Positions 1-10,035 are shown, counted from the first letter of the stretch. The stretch: 64,000 nt of DNA from JACCXG01 sp963836735 (GCA_963836735.1 CAWIKP010000024.1:62001-126000); one strand, 5' to 3'. Translations and numbers: made by a program. The notes: generated from the letters alone by a model not told the origin.

Positions 1-14
1 CACGGAGGCTGGGC

Positions 15-470
15 GTGGCCGCCACGCTCGCCGTTGTGATCGGCGGAATCGGCTACATGGTATTGCCCGCCAGAAGTGCGGAACCTTCGACGTCGTCGAC
101 GGCGGCACCGAATTTTCCACTCGAGCTCCTGACGCTCAGCCACACGACGCAGCCGTCCGGGCTGACGATCTCCGGTACCATCTACAATCCACGCGGCGCC
201 GCGCCGGTCTCCCAGGTGTTTGCCGCCGTCGTTCTGTTCGGGCCCGACGGCAACTTCCTGACCAGCGCGCGCGCGCCGCTGGATTTCACGACGCTTGGCG
301 CGGGAGAGGAATCGCCGTTCGTCATCACGGTTCCGGTCGCCGGCGTGGTCGCCAGGTATCGAGTTGGATTTCGCGCCGCCGACGGCTCGGTGATCGCGCA
401 CGTCGATCGTCGCGCGGACGCAACCGCGGCTCAGAATGCACCGTCCGGGGGGACGCCATGGGCACACTGA
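15..470 (+). CDS. Membrane-anchored protein, FxLYD-like domain, probably 5'-truncated by the window
   Basis: The frame is open to the left edge of the window, so the true start may lie outside; the first internal start is the GTG at 15. The visible N-terminus is a hydrophobic segment (residues 2-18), consistent with a signal anchor. The rest (about residues 35-130) looks like one beta-rich domain of the FxLYD kind found in bacterial envelope proteins (core GLTISGTIYNPR, then a basic-acidic end). The 3' end overlaps the next gene by 13 bases, so the two are probably cotranscribed. Function unknown; the domain assignment is by pattern only. Confidence 0.55.
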   Translation: MAATLAVVIGGIGYMVLPARSAEPSTSSTAAPNFPLELLTLSHTTQPSGLTISGTIYNPRGAAPVSQVFAAVVLFGPDGNFLTSARAPLDFTTLGAGEESPFVITVPVAGVVARYRVGFRAADGSVIAHVDRRADATAAQNAPSGGTPWAH

Positions 471-1549
471 AGCGCACGACGGCGATCGTCACGGCGGTCG
501 TCGCTCTCGCGATAGCGCTGACGTCGGCGCAGGAGCGGCCGGCGTCCGGCGAACAGGAGTCGTTCCGGTTCCGGTCGGGCGTCGAGCTGATCAACGTCAC
601 CGCGACCGTCAGCGACGGCCGGGGACGGTTCGTGTCCGGTCTCCGTCAGGAGGACTTCCGGGTCTATGAGGACGGCGAGCAGCGGCCGATCACGCACTTC
701 ACTGCCGAGCGCGTTCCGGTCAGCCTGGGAATCGTCCTCGACGCCAGCGGGAGCATGGAAGGCGAGAAGATGGCTGCCGCGAAGCAGGCGCTGCAGCGGT
801 TCCTCTTCGACCTGCTCGGTGCGGAAGACGAGGTCTTCCTCTACCGGTTCGACAACCGGCCGCAACTCGTGCACCCATGGACACGCAACAAGGAGGACAT
901 CGCGACTCAGCTGCGGCGCATTCAGCCGCGCGGCGCGACGACGTTGTACGACGCGGTCGCGGAGGCGATTCCTCTCGCCGCAACCGGGCGGAACCGGAAG
1001 AAGGCGCTGCTCATCATCTCCGATGGCAACGACTCGAGCAGCTACACGCGCATCGAGGAACTGAAGCGGCTGATTCGCGAAAGCGAAGTGCTCGTCTACG
1101 CGATCGGCATCGACGCGATGTCGCAGACGCAGCCGTATCGCCGGCCCTGGTTCACCTCGAACTTCGGTCAGCGGCGGCCCACGCCGTTCCCATTTCCAAT
1201 TCCGGGCGGACCGCGGGGACCATCCGTTCCGCGCTACCCGCCACCGCCACCTCCGGTCACCAGTCCGGGCGGGCCGCCCACGCGCGGCACCGGCCGCGAC
1301 GAAGCGGTCAACGTCAGGGTCCTGCGAGAGATCACCGACACGAGCGGCGGCCGCACCGAGATCATCTGGCAGCCGCGCGACCTCGATGGCGCAACCGCGG
1401 GAATCGCCGACGAGTTGAGCAAGCAGTACTTCCTCGGGTACCCGGCCGGCAACGACAAGAAGGACGGCAAGTGGCACGCGATCCGCGTCGAGGTCACGCA
1501 TCCCGATTACGTCGTCCGCGCTCGGCGGGGTTACGTGGCTTCTCCGTGA
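458..1549 (+). CDS. VWFA-related secreted protein (acidobacterial type)
   Basis: 363 residues, intact. A signal peptide spans about residues 1-24 (ends LTSAQ). A short beta domain (INVTATVSDGRG, then FRVYEDGEQRPI) precedes a von Willebrand factor A domain from about residue 88, with the MIDAS motif DASGS at 95-99. This arrangement matches the family annotated as VWFA-related Acidobacterial domain. A proline-rich insert (about residues 235-275) sits inside the C-terminal part. Members are exported and thought to bind ligands through a divalent metal; the partner here is unknown. The start overlaps the upstream gene by 13 bases. Confidence 0.85.
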   Translation: MGTLKRTTAIVTAVVALAIALTSAQERPASGEQESFRFRSGVELINVTATVSDGRGRFVSGLRQEDFRVYEDGEQRPITHFTAERVPVSLGIVLDASGSMEGEKMAAAKQALQRFLFDLLGAEDEVFLYRFDNRPQLVHPWTRNKEDIATQLRRIQPRGATTLYDAVAEAIPLAATGRNRKKALLIISDGNDSSSYTRIEELKRLIRESEVLVYAIGIDAMSQTQPYRRPWFTSNFGQRRPTPFPFPIPGGPRGPSVPRYPPPPPPVTSPGGPPTRGTGRDEAVNVRVLREITDTSGGRTEIIWQPRDLDGATAGIADELSKQYFLGYPAGNDKKDGKWHAIRVEVTHPDYVVRARRGYVASP

Positions 1550-1560
1550 CGAGGGTTTCT

Positions 1561-1735
1561 GGTTCCGGGTGCCGGGTGCCACGGTTCAGGGTTAAACGAA
1601 CGCGGAACCCTGAACCGCGAACCGAACTTGGAACCGAACCCTGAACCGCGAACCGAACTTGGAACCGAACCCTGAACCGCGAACCGAACCTGGAACCGAA
1701 CCCTGAACCTGGAACCCGGAACCCGGAACCCCCGG
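1561..1735. repeat. Intergenic inverted repeat with low-complexity arms and internal 31-bp tandem repeats
   Basis: The left arm (1561-1590) is built from GGTTCC/GGGTGCC words. The right part (about 1604-1735) is built from GGAACC, GAACCC and GAACCG words that are their reverse complements. Within the right part a 31-bp unit recurs at 1630-1660 and 1661-1691, with partial units on both sides. The whole can fold as a long imperfect hairpin between two same-strand genes. It is one of several paired-arm elements in the window. Confidence 0.8.
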
Positions 1736-1751
1736 TCCGTTATCATGCCCC

Positions 1752-2489
1752 GTGCAGGTGTTGACGGCGGCAATCGGGTTCAGCGTCCTTGGCAGCGTCG
1801 GCGGTCTCGCGACGGCTTCGGTTTTTCTCCTTCTTGGCGACGGGATCCGGCTACGCCTCATCCCCTGGCTGATCAGCTACGCGGTCGGCACGCTCCTCGG
1901 CGTGGCGCTGCTGGCGTTGCTGCCCGAGGCGCTTCGCTCCCTGGAGCCCACCGTCGCGCTCGGCACGCTCCTCGCCGGCGTACTCGCCTTCTTCCTGCTC
2001 GAAAAGCTGGTGCTCTGGCGCCACTGCCACACCGGCCACGACTGCGAAGTGCACACCAGCAGCGCTGCCTCGCTCGTCATCATCGGTGACGCCTTTCACA
2101 CGTTCGTCGACGGCGCGCTCATCGCCGCGGCGGTGCTGACGTCGATTCCTCTCGGCGCGACGACCGCGCTCGCGGTCGCGGCCCACGAGATTCCTCAGGA
2201 AGTCGGCGATTTCGCCATCCTGCTCCGCGCCGGCTACTCGCGCGGCCGCGCACTCACGCTCAACATCCTCTCGGCTACGGGCGGCATCCTTGGCGCGCTT
2301 GCGATGCTCGCGGCCTCGCAGACCATGCCGAATCTGATTCCCTACGTCTTGAGCTTCGCGGCGGGCAGCTTTCTGTATGTGGCCATGTCCGATCTCATCC
2401 CGGACCTGCACCGCGGCGGCCTGGAAGGCGGCCCGGCGAAACAACTGTTACTGATCGGCGCCGGCATCCTCACCATCGTCCTGCTCTGA
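1752..2489 (+). CDS. ZIP family metal transporter
   Basis: 245 residues, GTG start. Hydrophobic throughout, with about eight predicted membrane helices. The family's metal-binding helices are visible: HTFVDG in helix IV (residues 117-122) and HEIPQE in helix V (about residues 141-146). A His-rich stretch (CHTGHDCEVH) lies in the cytoplasmic loop before helix IV, where ZIP proteins carry a variable metal-sensing loop. Expected role: uptake of zinc, iron or manganese across the inner membrane. Stands alone after the repeat element; no operon partner is evident. Confidence 0.88.
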   Translation: MQVLTAAIGFSVLGSVGGLATASVFLLLGDGIRLRLIPWLISYAVGTLLGVALLALLPEALRSLEPTVALGTLLAGVLAFFLLEKLVLWRHCHTGHDCEVHTSSAASLVIIGDAFHTFVDGALIAAAVLTSIPLGATTALAVAAHEIPQEVGDFAILLRAGYSRGRALTLNILSATGGILGALAMLAASQTMPNLIPYVLSFAAGSFLYVAMSDLIPDLHRGGLEGGPAKQLLLIGAGILTIVLL

Positions 2490-2666
2490 GGCCCTGAGGC
2501 CGAGCTGTCCTTTCCACAGTACGCGCCCCCTTCAAGAGGACGGCGCCGTATCGCCGTATCCGCCGGAAATCCGTGAATTTTCCTCAGTATTCCATGGCAC
2601 TCGCTTTGCGACTGTTCCCTGTGCCCGCGCATACGACCCGCCTGCTGGAATTCGACGGGACTCGTC

Positions 2667-3185
2667 ATGTCTTCACGATCCGCTGCCGCATGTCTTCTCG
2701 CGTGGCTGTTGCTCACGCCAATGGCGAGCGCCCAGTCGGGGGCAGACCCCGTGGCCGGGCAGCTCGGTCGAGCCATCCGTGAGTGTCCACGGGTCAGCAT
2801 CTTCGACGACGTAGACGCGCAGGTGGACGGGAGCTCCGTGGTGCTGACCGGGAAGGTCACGACAAGCTCGAAAAAGGACGAACTCGAAAAACGCGTCGCG
2901 AAGGTTGATGGCGTTCGCGAGGTCCGCAACGAAATCGCGATCCTGCCACCGCTCTCGTCGGACGACGATCTGAGGCGCCGGGTCGCACGCGCGATCTACG
3001 GCAACCCGACCTTCTGGTCCTATGCCGCGATGTCGAACCCGCCGATCCACATCATCGTCGAGCGCGGCCACGTCGTCCTGCGCGGCACGGTGAGCTCGAA
3101 CATGGAGCGGACGATGGCGCGCACGCTGGCATCAGGGCTCGGGGAGCGATCGCTGATCAATGAGTTGAGAACAGAGGGCAGGTAG
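2667..3185 (+). CDS. Periplasmic protein with two BON domains
   Basis: 172 residues with a signal peptide (residues 1-23, ending PMASA). Two BON domains follow, about residues 33-95 (core VVLTGKVTTSSKKDELEKRV) and 100-170 (core HVVLRGTVSSNMERTMART). BON domains are small membrane-associated or phospholipid-binding folds, as in OsmY. The usual role is envelope protection under osmotic or membrane stress. The gene ends just before a paired-arm repeat. Preceded by a 177-bp gap in which I see nothing else. Confidence 0.8.
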   Translation: MSSRSAAACLLAWLLLTPMASAQSGADPVAGQLGRAIRECPRVSIFDDVDAQVDGSSVVLTGKVTTSSKKDELEKRVAKVDGVREVRNEIAILPPLSSDDDLRRRVARAIYGNPTFWSYAAMSNPPIHIIVERGHVVLRGTVSSNMERTMARTLASGLGERSLINELRTEGR

Positions 3186-3187
3186 TT

Positions 3188-3336
3188 CAACTCCCAACTC
3201 GCCAACTTCCAACTCCCAAGGGGACGCTGTGCGAACAATGGGGCGACGGCTGTACCAGCCAGCTGGTTTCTGCGACTTACACCCTATTGTGCGGATGGCT
3301 TCCCTTGGGAGTTGGAAGTTGGGAGTTGGGAGTTGT
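3188..3336. repeat. Intergenic paired-arm hairpin element
   Basis: The left arm (3188-3219) and right arm (3304-3336) are near-perfect reverse complements made of AACTCCC/AACTTCC words. The roughly 84-bp interior is itself partly palindromic (AAGGGGACGC near 3220 against GGCTTCCCTT near 3298). The right arm overlaps the 3' end of the minus-strand gene 3284-4144. This is the best-preserved example of the arm type also seen near 47.5 and 49.3 kb. Confidence 0.85.
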
Positions 3337-4144
3337 CGTCTTCCTGATCAGCTCCCTTCCTGACCGTCCACCAGATCAGACCCGCCAGCGTGAGCACCGC
3401 GGCCGCGAAGGCGCCGGCGAAGACGAAGAGCGTCCGGTAGAGAATGGATTGGCTCTCCATGCGCACCTGGACGGTCACGGGCCGGCCGTCGAGGCGATCG
3501 GCGAGGGGCTGTTCCCAGGCGAGGATGTTGCCGCGGCGGATGCCAGTGGGCTCGTCCTTCTCGAGATCGCGCGCATTGTGCTCGAGGATGCGGCTCGGGA
3601 GATGAAGCCGGAACGCAACGATCTCGCTGCCGTTCCAGCCGACGTTCTTGAGGCCCCCGGGCTTGAACGCGGAGGTGCTCACGGTCTGCCGGAAGACGTG
3701 CTGGCCGTTCTCCTGCCCGAGCTGGTATGTCGACCATGACAGCGGCGCCGCCTGGCTCAGTTTCCGCACGTCGTCGAACTCGAGGTTGATCTGGACGAAC
3801 TGCCGGCCGCGACGCTTCCAGGGCCGCGGCACCGACCTGACGCGGGTCACGCTCGATTCGTAGAGCGCCCGGATTCGATCGCGATCGACTGACTGCCCGA
3901 GGGGATCGACGTCGAGACCGCGGAGGGCCGAGAGCGCCGCCAGAGACGCGTTCACCGTGAGCGTGCCGTTACCATTCAGATCGACCGTGAGATCTTCTTC
4001 GTATTGGTACTGCCGCCCGATGACGTCGCGAACGTCGCTTGCCCGCCACCACAGGATCAGAACCGCCAGAAGAATGCCCGCGAGGACGAACCACCGCTTC
4101 GCGCGCGGCCTGCCGGCCGGCCGCACGTGCGCCGCTGAGACCAT
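3284..4144 (-). CDS. Membrane protein of unknown function with N- and C-terminal anchors
   Basis: An ATG at 4144 is preferred over the longer frame because it precedes a basic stretch and the first membrane helix. The protein has one helix near the N-terminus (core FVLAGILLAVLILWW), a soluble beta-rich middle with the signature GQYQYEEDLTVDLNGNGT-like segment, and a second helix near the C-terminus. This resembles LppM-like membrane-tethered periplasmic proteins, but I cannot assign a family. Its last dozen codons (NSQLPTSNSQGKPSAQ) come from the adjoining repeat arm. It diverges from polA across 52 bp, so the two promoters must overlap. Confidence 0.6.
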   Translation of the reverse strand: MVSAAHVRPAGRPRAKRWFVLAGILLAVLILWWRASDVRDVIGRQYQYEEDLTVDLNGNGTLTVNASLAALSALRGLDVDPLGQSVDRDRIRALYESSVTRVRSVPRPWKRRGRQFVQINLEFDDVRKLSQAAPLSWSTYQLGQENGQHVFRQTVSTSAFKPGGLKNVGWNGSEIVAFRLHLPSRILEHNARDLEKDEPTGIRRGNILAWEQPLADRLDGRPVTVQVRMESQSILYRTLFVFAGAFAAAVLTLAGLIWWTVRKGADQEDDNSQLPTSNSQGKPSAQ

Positions 4145-4196
4145 TCCGCGATGATATACTGCTTTTTCTCGCGGATTTTTCGCTCCCGCCGACACG

Positions 4197-6926
4197 ATGT
4201 CCACCTCCCGCGTATTCCTGATAGACGGCAGTTCGCAGATGTACCGCGCGTATCACGCGATGCGCGGCGGCGGCCTCAGCGGGCCCGGCGGCAAGACCAC
4301 CCACGCGGTCTACATCTTCGTGAACATGCTGCGGAAGCTGATTCAGGACCATCAGCCGCAGTACATCGGGGCCTCGTTCGATCTGCCCGGCCGGACCTTC
4401 CGCGATGACCTGGTCTCCGACTACAAGGCCAACCGGACGCCCATGCCCTCGGATCTCGCGGAGCAGATCCCGTGGGTCCACGAGGCCTGCGAAGCGCTCG
4501 GCGTCCCGATCATCACCTCCGAGCGATACGAAGCCGACGATGTCATCGGCACGCTGGCGGTGAAAGCCGTGGCCGCCGGGTTCGAGGTCGCGATCGTCAC
4601 GGGCGACAAGGACTTCTTCCAGCTCGTGCACGACGGCATCAAGGTCTACAACCCGCGTGACGACGGCACCTGGTTCGACGCCGAAGGGCGTGAAGGAGAA
4701 GTTCGGGGTCGCGCCGGAACAGGTGGTCGACGTGCTCGCGCTGATGGGCGACTCGATCGACAACATCAAGGGAGTGCCTGGCATCGGCGAAAAAGGCGCG
4801 CGCGACCTGATCGCGCAGTACGGATCGCTCGAGGAGTTGCTGGCTCACGCGACCGAGGTGTCCAACAAACGCTATCGGGAGGGCCTGCTCGGCCATGCCG
4901 ATGACGCACGGCAGAGCCGCGAACTCGCGCGGATCCGGATCGACGTGCCTGTCGAGTTCGACGTGGACGCCCTGCGCTATCGGGGGCCATCGCGTGAACG
5001 GGCGTTCGCACACTTCACGCGGATGGGATTCCGATCGCTGGTGATGGAGTACGCGCCGACCGCGGACACGGTCGGCAAGGACTACACGATTGTCGACACG
5101 AAGGACGCGGTCCTGGCGCTCGCCGCTGAGCTGCGGGCCGCCGGACGGTTCGCAGTGCGGGTCCTCCCCGACGCTCCGTCTGCGATGCTCGCGGGCATCG
5201 TCGGGATCTCGTTCTCGACCGGACCGCACCGCGCGCGCTACGTCCCGCTGACCATCGGCGACGGCGGCGCCCGACTGACCTGTTCGGGCAGCCGGAGATG
5301 ACCGCGCCAGCCACCGGCCTCGGTCTGGACGAGACGCTCGCGTTGCTGCGGCCGGTGCTCGAGGATCCGTCGCTCCAGAAGATCGGTCACGACCTGAAGT
5401 TCGACGCCATCGTGCTCGCCCGTCATGGCGTCCCGCTCGACGGCCTCGCCACCGACACCATGCTGGCCAGCTACCTGCTGGACGCCACGCGCTCGAGCCA
5501 TCCGCTCGAAGAGCTCGCGCTCGAGCACGCCGGGTACAAGGCGCTCAGCGAAGAGGACGTGTGCGGGCGAGGCGCGAAGGCCGTGTCGTTCCGGGCGATC
5601 GCTCTCGACCGGGCGCTGGACTACGCGGGCGAGCGCGCCGATCTGGCGCTCCAGCTCGGGCCCACGCTGCTCGGCGCTGCTCGAGCAGGACGGGCTCGAC
5701 GCCGCTCTATCGCGACCTCGAGATGCCGCTGATCCCGGTGCTGGTCGACGTCGAGCGCGCCGGCATCCGCGTCGACGGCAAGGCGTTGTCCGCGCAGTCG
5801 GTCCACGTCGAGCAGGAGCTCGCGAGGCGCAGCGCGCAGATCTTCGAGATGGCCGGCGAGGAGTTCAACATCAACTCGCCGCAGCAGCTGTCGAAGATTC
5901 TCTTCGACAAGCTGCAGCTGCCCACCCTCAAGCGCAACATCAAGACGAAGACCGCGTCGACCGCCGTCGAAGTGCTCGAGGAGCTGGCGCTGGCGCACGA
6001 CATGCCCAGGCTGATTCTCGAGTGGCGCGCGCTGCAGAAGCTCAAGGGCACCTACATCGACGCGCTGCCGCAGCTGGTGAACCCGAGACCGGCCGCGTGC
6101 ACACCTGCTTCAACCAGGCGGTGGCCGCGACCGGCCGGTTGAGCAGCAGCGATCCCAATCTCCAGAACATCCCGATCCGCACCGAGCTCGGGCGCGAGAT
6201 CCGGCGGCGCGTTCGTCGCCGAGCCCGGGCACGTGCTGATCTCCGCCGACTACTCGCAGATCGAGCTCCGCGTGCTCGCGCACCTGTCGGGAGACGAGGC
6301 GCTCGTCGATGCGTTCCGCAAGGACGAGGACATTCACGATCGCACCGCGCTGAAGGTGTTCGGCGAGAACAGCGGGCTCGGCTACCACGAGCTGCGGCGC
6401 CGGGCGAAGATCATCAACTACGCGCTGCTGTACGGCAAGACCGCGTTCACGCTGGCCAAGGACATCGGCGTGTCGCAGGAGGCCGCGCAGGAGTTCATCA
6501 ACGCGTATTTCGCCGGGCTTCCCTTCGGTGCGCGCATTCATCGACAACCTGCTTGGCACCGCCCGCGAGACCGGCGTCGTGAAGACCATGTTCGGCCGGC
6601 GCCGGCTCGTTCCCGATCTCACCAGCCGCAACTACCAGATCAGAAGCGGCGCGGAGCGCTACGCGGTGAACTTCCCGATCCAGGGCAGCGCGGCCGACAT
6701 CCTCAAGCGGGCGATGATCGATGTCCATCGCGAGCTGCAGGCGACGGGGTCGCGCGCGCGGATGATCCTGACCGTGCACGACGAGCTGCTGTTCGAAGCC
6801 CCGAAAGCGGCCGCCGACGAGACCGGCGCGCTCGTGCGCGAGCGGATGGAAGGAGCCGTTCAACTGGCGGTGCCGCTGACCGTGGAAGTCGGCGTCGGCG
6901 AGAACTGGAAGGAAGCGAAGGGCTGA
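4197..6926 (+). CDS. polA: DNA polymerase I, split by about seven frameshifts, proofreading motifs lost
   Basis: Reconstructed from pieces in all three frames; shifts lie near 4690, 5275, 5665, 5702, 6085, 6206 and 6531. The N-terminal 5' nuclease domain (starts FLIDGSSQMYRAYHA; metal ligands in YEADDVIG and TGDKDF) is followed by a 3'-5' exonuclease fold and the family A polymerase domain with motif A (DYSQIELR), motif B (RRRAKIINYALLYG) and motif C (VHDELLFE). In the exonuclease region the Exo I acidic pair is missing (FAVRVLP where FDTET is usual) and Exo III reads YAGER instead of YxxxD, while the Exo II KFD remains. Expected role: Okazaki-fragment maturation and repair. The six or seven one-base shifts are probably sequence errors, since every domain core is conserved. 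Confidence 0.9.
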
Positions 6927-6956
6927 TTGCCATCCCGGCCGCGTCACCGACTCACC

Positions 6957-6985
6957 TTGACATCCTAGGTGAAGGCGCCTATCGT
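6957..6985 (+). promoter_or_regulatory. Promoter of the padR gene
   Basis: TTGACA at 6957-6962, a 17-bp spacer, and TATCGT at 6980-6985. The ATG of padR at 6996 lies only 10 bases past the -10 box, so the transcript would be leaderless or nearly so. It starts just after the polA stop at 6926. Confidence 0.6.
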
Positions 6986-6994
6986 CTCACCTAG
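6965..6994. promoter_or_regulatory. Candidate PadR operator (inverted repeat over the promoter)
   Basis: CTAGGTGA (6965-6972) and TCACCTAG (6987-6994) are perfect 8-bp arms around a 14-bp spacer. The left arm lies inside the -35/-10 spacer and the right arm covers the predicted start site, so binding would block transcription. PadR proteins are dimers that commonly repress their own operon, which fits. The position is seen; the regulator assignment is inferred. Confidence 0.55.
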
Positions 6995-6995
6995 A

Positions 6996-7346
6996 ATGCC
7001 TACCAGAAAGGGCGATGACCGGATCGAGCTGCTCCAGGGCACGCTCGACCTGCTCATCCTGCGCACGCTGCGGCTCGGCCCGGCGAACGGTCACGAGATC
7101 GCCAAGGCCATCGAGCGCGGATCCGAGGACGTGCTGCAGGTGCCCCAGGGATCGCTCTACCCGGCGCTGCACCGGCTCATCAGGCGTGGCTGGGTGAGCT
7201 TCGGCGAGGGCACGTCCGACAACAACCGCCGCGCCAACTACTACCGGCTCACCCCCAGGGGCCGGAAGCAGCTCGAGATCGAGACCGGCAAGTGGGACCG
7301 CCTGGCGCGGGCGATCGCGCGGATCCTCCGCCCGGCGGAAGGCTGA
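6996..7346 (+). CDS. PadR family transcriptional regulator
   Basis: 116 residues from the ATG at 6996. Typical PadR winged-helix protein: ELLQGTLDLLILRTL opens the fold, GHEIAKAIERGSEDVL carries the recognition region, and GSLYPALHRLIRRGWV plus NNRRANYYRLTPRGRKQL form the wing. In acidobacteria a PadR gene very often sits directly upstream of an ADOP permease gene, as here (37 bp away). Likely represses its own operon through the palindrome at 6965-6994. The longer reading frame starting at 6969 is rejected because it would begin inside the operator and promoter. Confidence 0.9.
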   Translation: MPTRKGDDRIELLQGTLDLLILRTLRLGPANGHEIAKAIERGSEDVLQVPQGSLYPALHRLIRRGWVSFGEGTSDNNRRANYYRLTPRGRKQLEIETGKWDRLARAIARILRPAEG

Positions 7347-7382
7347 GCGCGCAGGAACCACTGCGCCGAATGAGAGGGGGAC

Positions 7383-10035
7383 ATGCGCCGCAAACAGGCC
7401 CTCGCCGCAGCTCGATCGCGACATCCGCGATCACATCGAAGCGCGAGGTGGCGGACCGCGTCGCGCGCGGCGTCGCGCCCGACGAGGCGCGGCGGCAGGC
7501 GCTGGTCGCCTTCGGCAACGTGACCCTGACGAGGGAAGACACGCGGGCCGTCTGGACCGTGCGCGTGGATCGAGCAGACGCTCCAGGATCTGCGCTACGC
7601 CGTGCGCATGCTGCGTCGCACGCCCGGGTTCACCACCGCCGTGGTGCTGACGCTCGCGCTCGGCATCGGCGCCAACACGACGATCTTCACGCTGTTCGAA
7701 GCCGTCGTGCTGCGGACGCTGGCGCTGGAGTCGCCGGACACCCTCTACTTCGTGGCGCACGGCGCCGAACGCGCGGCGCCCGGCGGCAACTACCCCTACT
7801 TCGAGCGCATGGCGGGACGGTCCGATGTCTTCGCCGGCGTCACCGCCTATTTCAGGAGCGGCAGCGTCAAGGTCTCGACGGCGGAAGGAATCGAGACCGC
7901 CCGCAGCCTGACGGTCTCCGGCAATTACTACGACGTCCTCAACGTCCCGCTGGCGATCGGGCGCGGGTTCTCGGCCGACGACGATCGCCCGGGCGCGGGA
8001 CTGGTCGCCGTGATCAGCGACGGCTACTGGTCGCGCCGGTTCGGCCGCGATCCGCGGCTGCTGGGTCGCACCCTCACGATCGACGGCCGGCCAGTGGTCG
8101 TCGTCGGCGTCACGGCTGCCGGCTTCAGCGGCCTCGATCCCGGGGCCGCTCCGGAGGTCACGCTGCCGATGGCGGTCAGGACGCTCGACGCTCCCGACTT
8201 CCGCACCAGCCACGAGACCTGGTACGGCGACATGCCGATCGTCGCGCGGCTCGCACCTGGTGTGTCGGCCGCGCAGGCGGGTGCGGTCGTGGACGCCGTG
8301 CTGCAACAGTACCCGATCCGAGCCTGAGAACTCCTGGTTGTTTGCGAACCGGAGCGGCGGCCCCGTGCGCGGCCTGCTGCTGCCCGCCGGACGGGGCACC
8401 AACGGGCTGCGCGATCAGTACGCGCAGTCGCTGCAGGTCCTGATGGCGATGGTGTGTCTGGTGCTGTTCGTCGGCTGCGCGAACGTCGCCAGCCTGCTGC
8501 TCGCGCGCGGCCACGCACGGGCGAGGGAATTCGCCCTTCGCGCCTCGATTGGCGCCGGCCGGATGCGCCTCGCGCGCCAGCTCCTGACCGAGAGCCTGCT
8601 GCTCGCCCTGCTCGGTGGGGGACTGGGGCTTCTCGTCGCGCAGTTCTCCACGCGATCGATCGCCGCGCTGGTCGAGACCGGGGCGACCCCCATCCTGCTC
8701 GACCTCCAGCCGAACGCCACCGTGCTGCTCTTCACGCTGACGATCGCGATCCTGACCGGCCTGCTGTTCGGCCTGGCACCCGCCATCGGTTGCACGCGCG
8801 TAGATCCAGCGCCGGCGTTGAAGTCGGTCAGCGCGGCGATTCCGCACTCCTGGCGCCGCTGGTCGACGCGACAAGTCCTGGTCGCGGCCCAGATTGCCCT
8901 CTGCGTGCTGCTGGTCTCAGGGGCCGGGCTGCTCGTGAGGACGCTGCGCAATCTCGAGACACGAACCAGCGGGTTCGATCGCCGCCAGCTGCTGCTGTTC
9001 TCGCTCGATGCCAGGCGCACGCCGTTCCCCATGACGCAGGTGCCGGAGCTCTGCGACGCTCTGGCCGAGCGGCTGGTCCAGCGGGGGGAAGCATTGTCGG
9101 CGGCCTGCGCCAGGAACATCGCCATGAGCTCGCGCGGCAACGCGCGCCCCTTGGAAGTGCCCGGCGCACCGCCACAACCGCCGAACGCACGTGTCGTGTT
9201 CACCAACATGGTCACGCCCGATTACTTCCGCACGCTCGGGATTGGCGTCGCCGCCGGGCGGGCCTTCGACACCCGCGACTCGTCCACCGCCGAGCGGGTC
9301 GCCGTCGTCAATCGCTCGCTGGCCCGATTCTTCTTCGGCAACGAGAACCCGGTCGGCCGCCAGGTCCATTACTCCAAGGACGATGAGCACCCCATGAGGA
9401 TCGTGGGGGTGGTAGAAGACGCGACGCAGCGGAGCGTTCGTGAAGGAGCACTGATGACCGTCTACACCCCGCTCGCCCAGGTGCTCGAGCCCGAGGGGCT
9501 GGTCACCATGGCCGTGCGCGTCCGCAGCGGCCCGGTCGCGCTGGCGGCATCGCTCCGCGACGACGTCCGCGCCGTGAGCCCGGACGTGGTCGTGGACAAC
9601 ATCCGGACGATGGAGCAGCAGATTGCCTCAACGCTCGTGCGCGAGCGGCTGGTCGCGTTCCTGTCGGCGGCCTTTGGCCTGCTGGCCCTGGCGATGTCGT
9701 GCATCGGGCTCTACGGTGTCGTGTCGTTCGACGTCAGCCGGCGGCTCCGCGACATCGGCGTGCGGATGGCCCTCGGCGCTCAACGCGGGAGCGTCATCTG
9801 GCAGGTGTTGCGGACCGGGCTCGTGGTCTCGCTTGCCGGGATCGTGGCCGGGCTCGCGGCTACGGTCGCCGCCACGCGGATGTTGTCGGCGCTGCTGTTC
9901 GACATCACGTCGCGCGATCCCCTTACGCTGGCCGCGGCGGCCACGCTGCTCGTGCTGACGGCGGTGACGGCGAGCTTCCTTCCGGCTCACCGGGCCTCGC
10001 GCGTCGATCCGCTGGTGGTGCTCCGAGCCGAGTGA
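7383..10035 (+). CDS. ADOP-type ABC permease (MacB/FtsX-like), frameshifted
   Basis: Reconstructed across about four one-base insertions (near 7395, 7435, 7565 and 8310), which step the frame in the same direction each time. A run of G bases precedes the ATG at 7383. The cytoplasmic N-terminal helix (LDRDIRDHIE, then VADRVARGVAPDEARRQA) and WIEQTLQDLRYAVRML are hallmarks of acidobacterial duplicated orphan permeases. A MacB-like periplasmic core follows (helix FTTAVVLTLALGIGANTTIF), then two FtsX domains around residues 390-530 and 740-860. No ATP-binding protein is encoded nearby, which is usual for ADOPs. The substrate is unknown. Confidence 0.88.

Noticed and set aside
1604..1709. CRISPR array of 31-bp repeats
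   Set aside because: Units are directly adjacent with no spacers and form one arm of an inverted repeat.
7383..10035. MacA/MacB-type macrolide exporter
   Set aside because: The permease lacks a fused ATPase domain and has the ADOP N-terminal region; no MacA or TolC partner is present.
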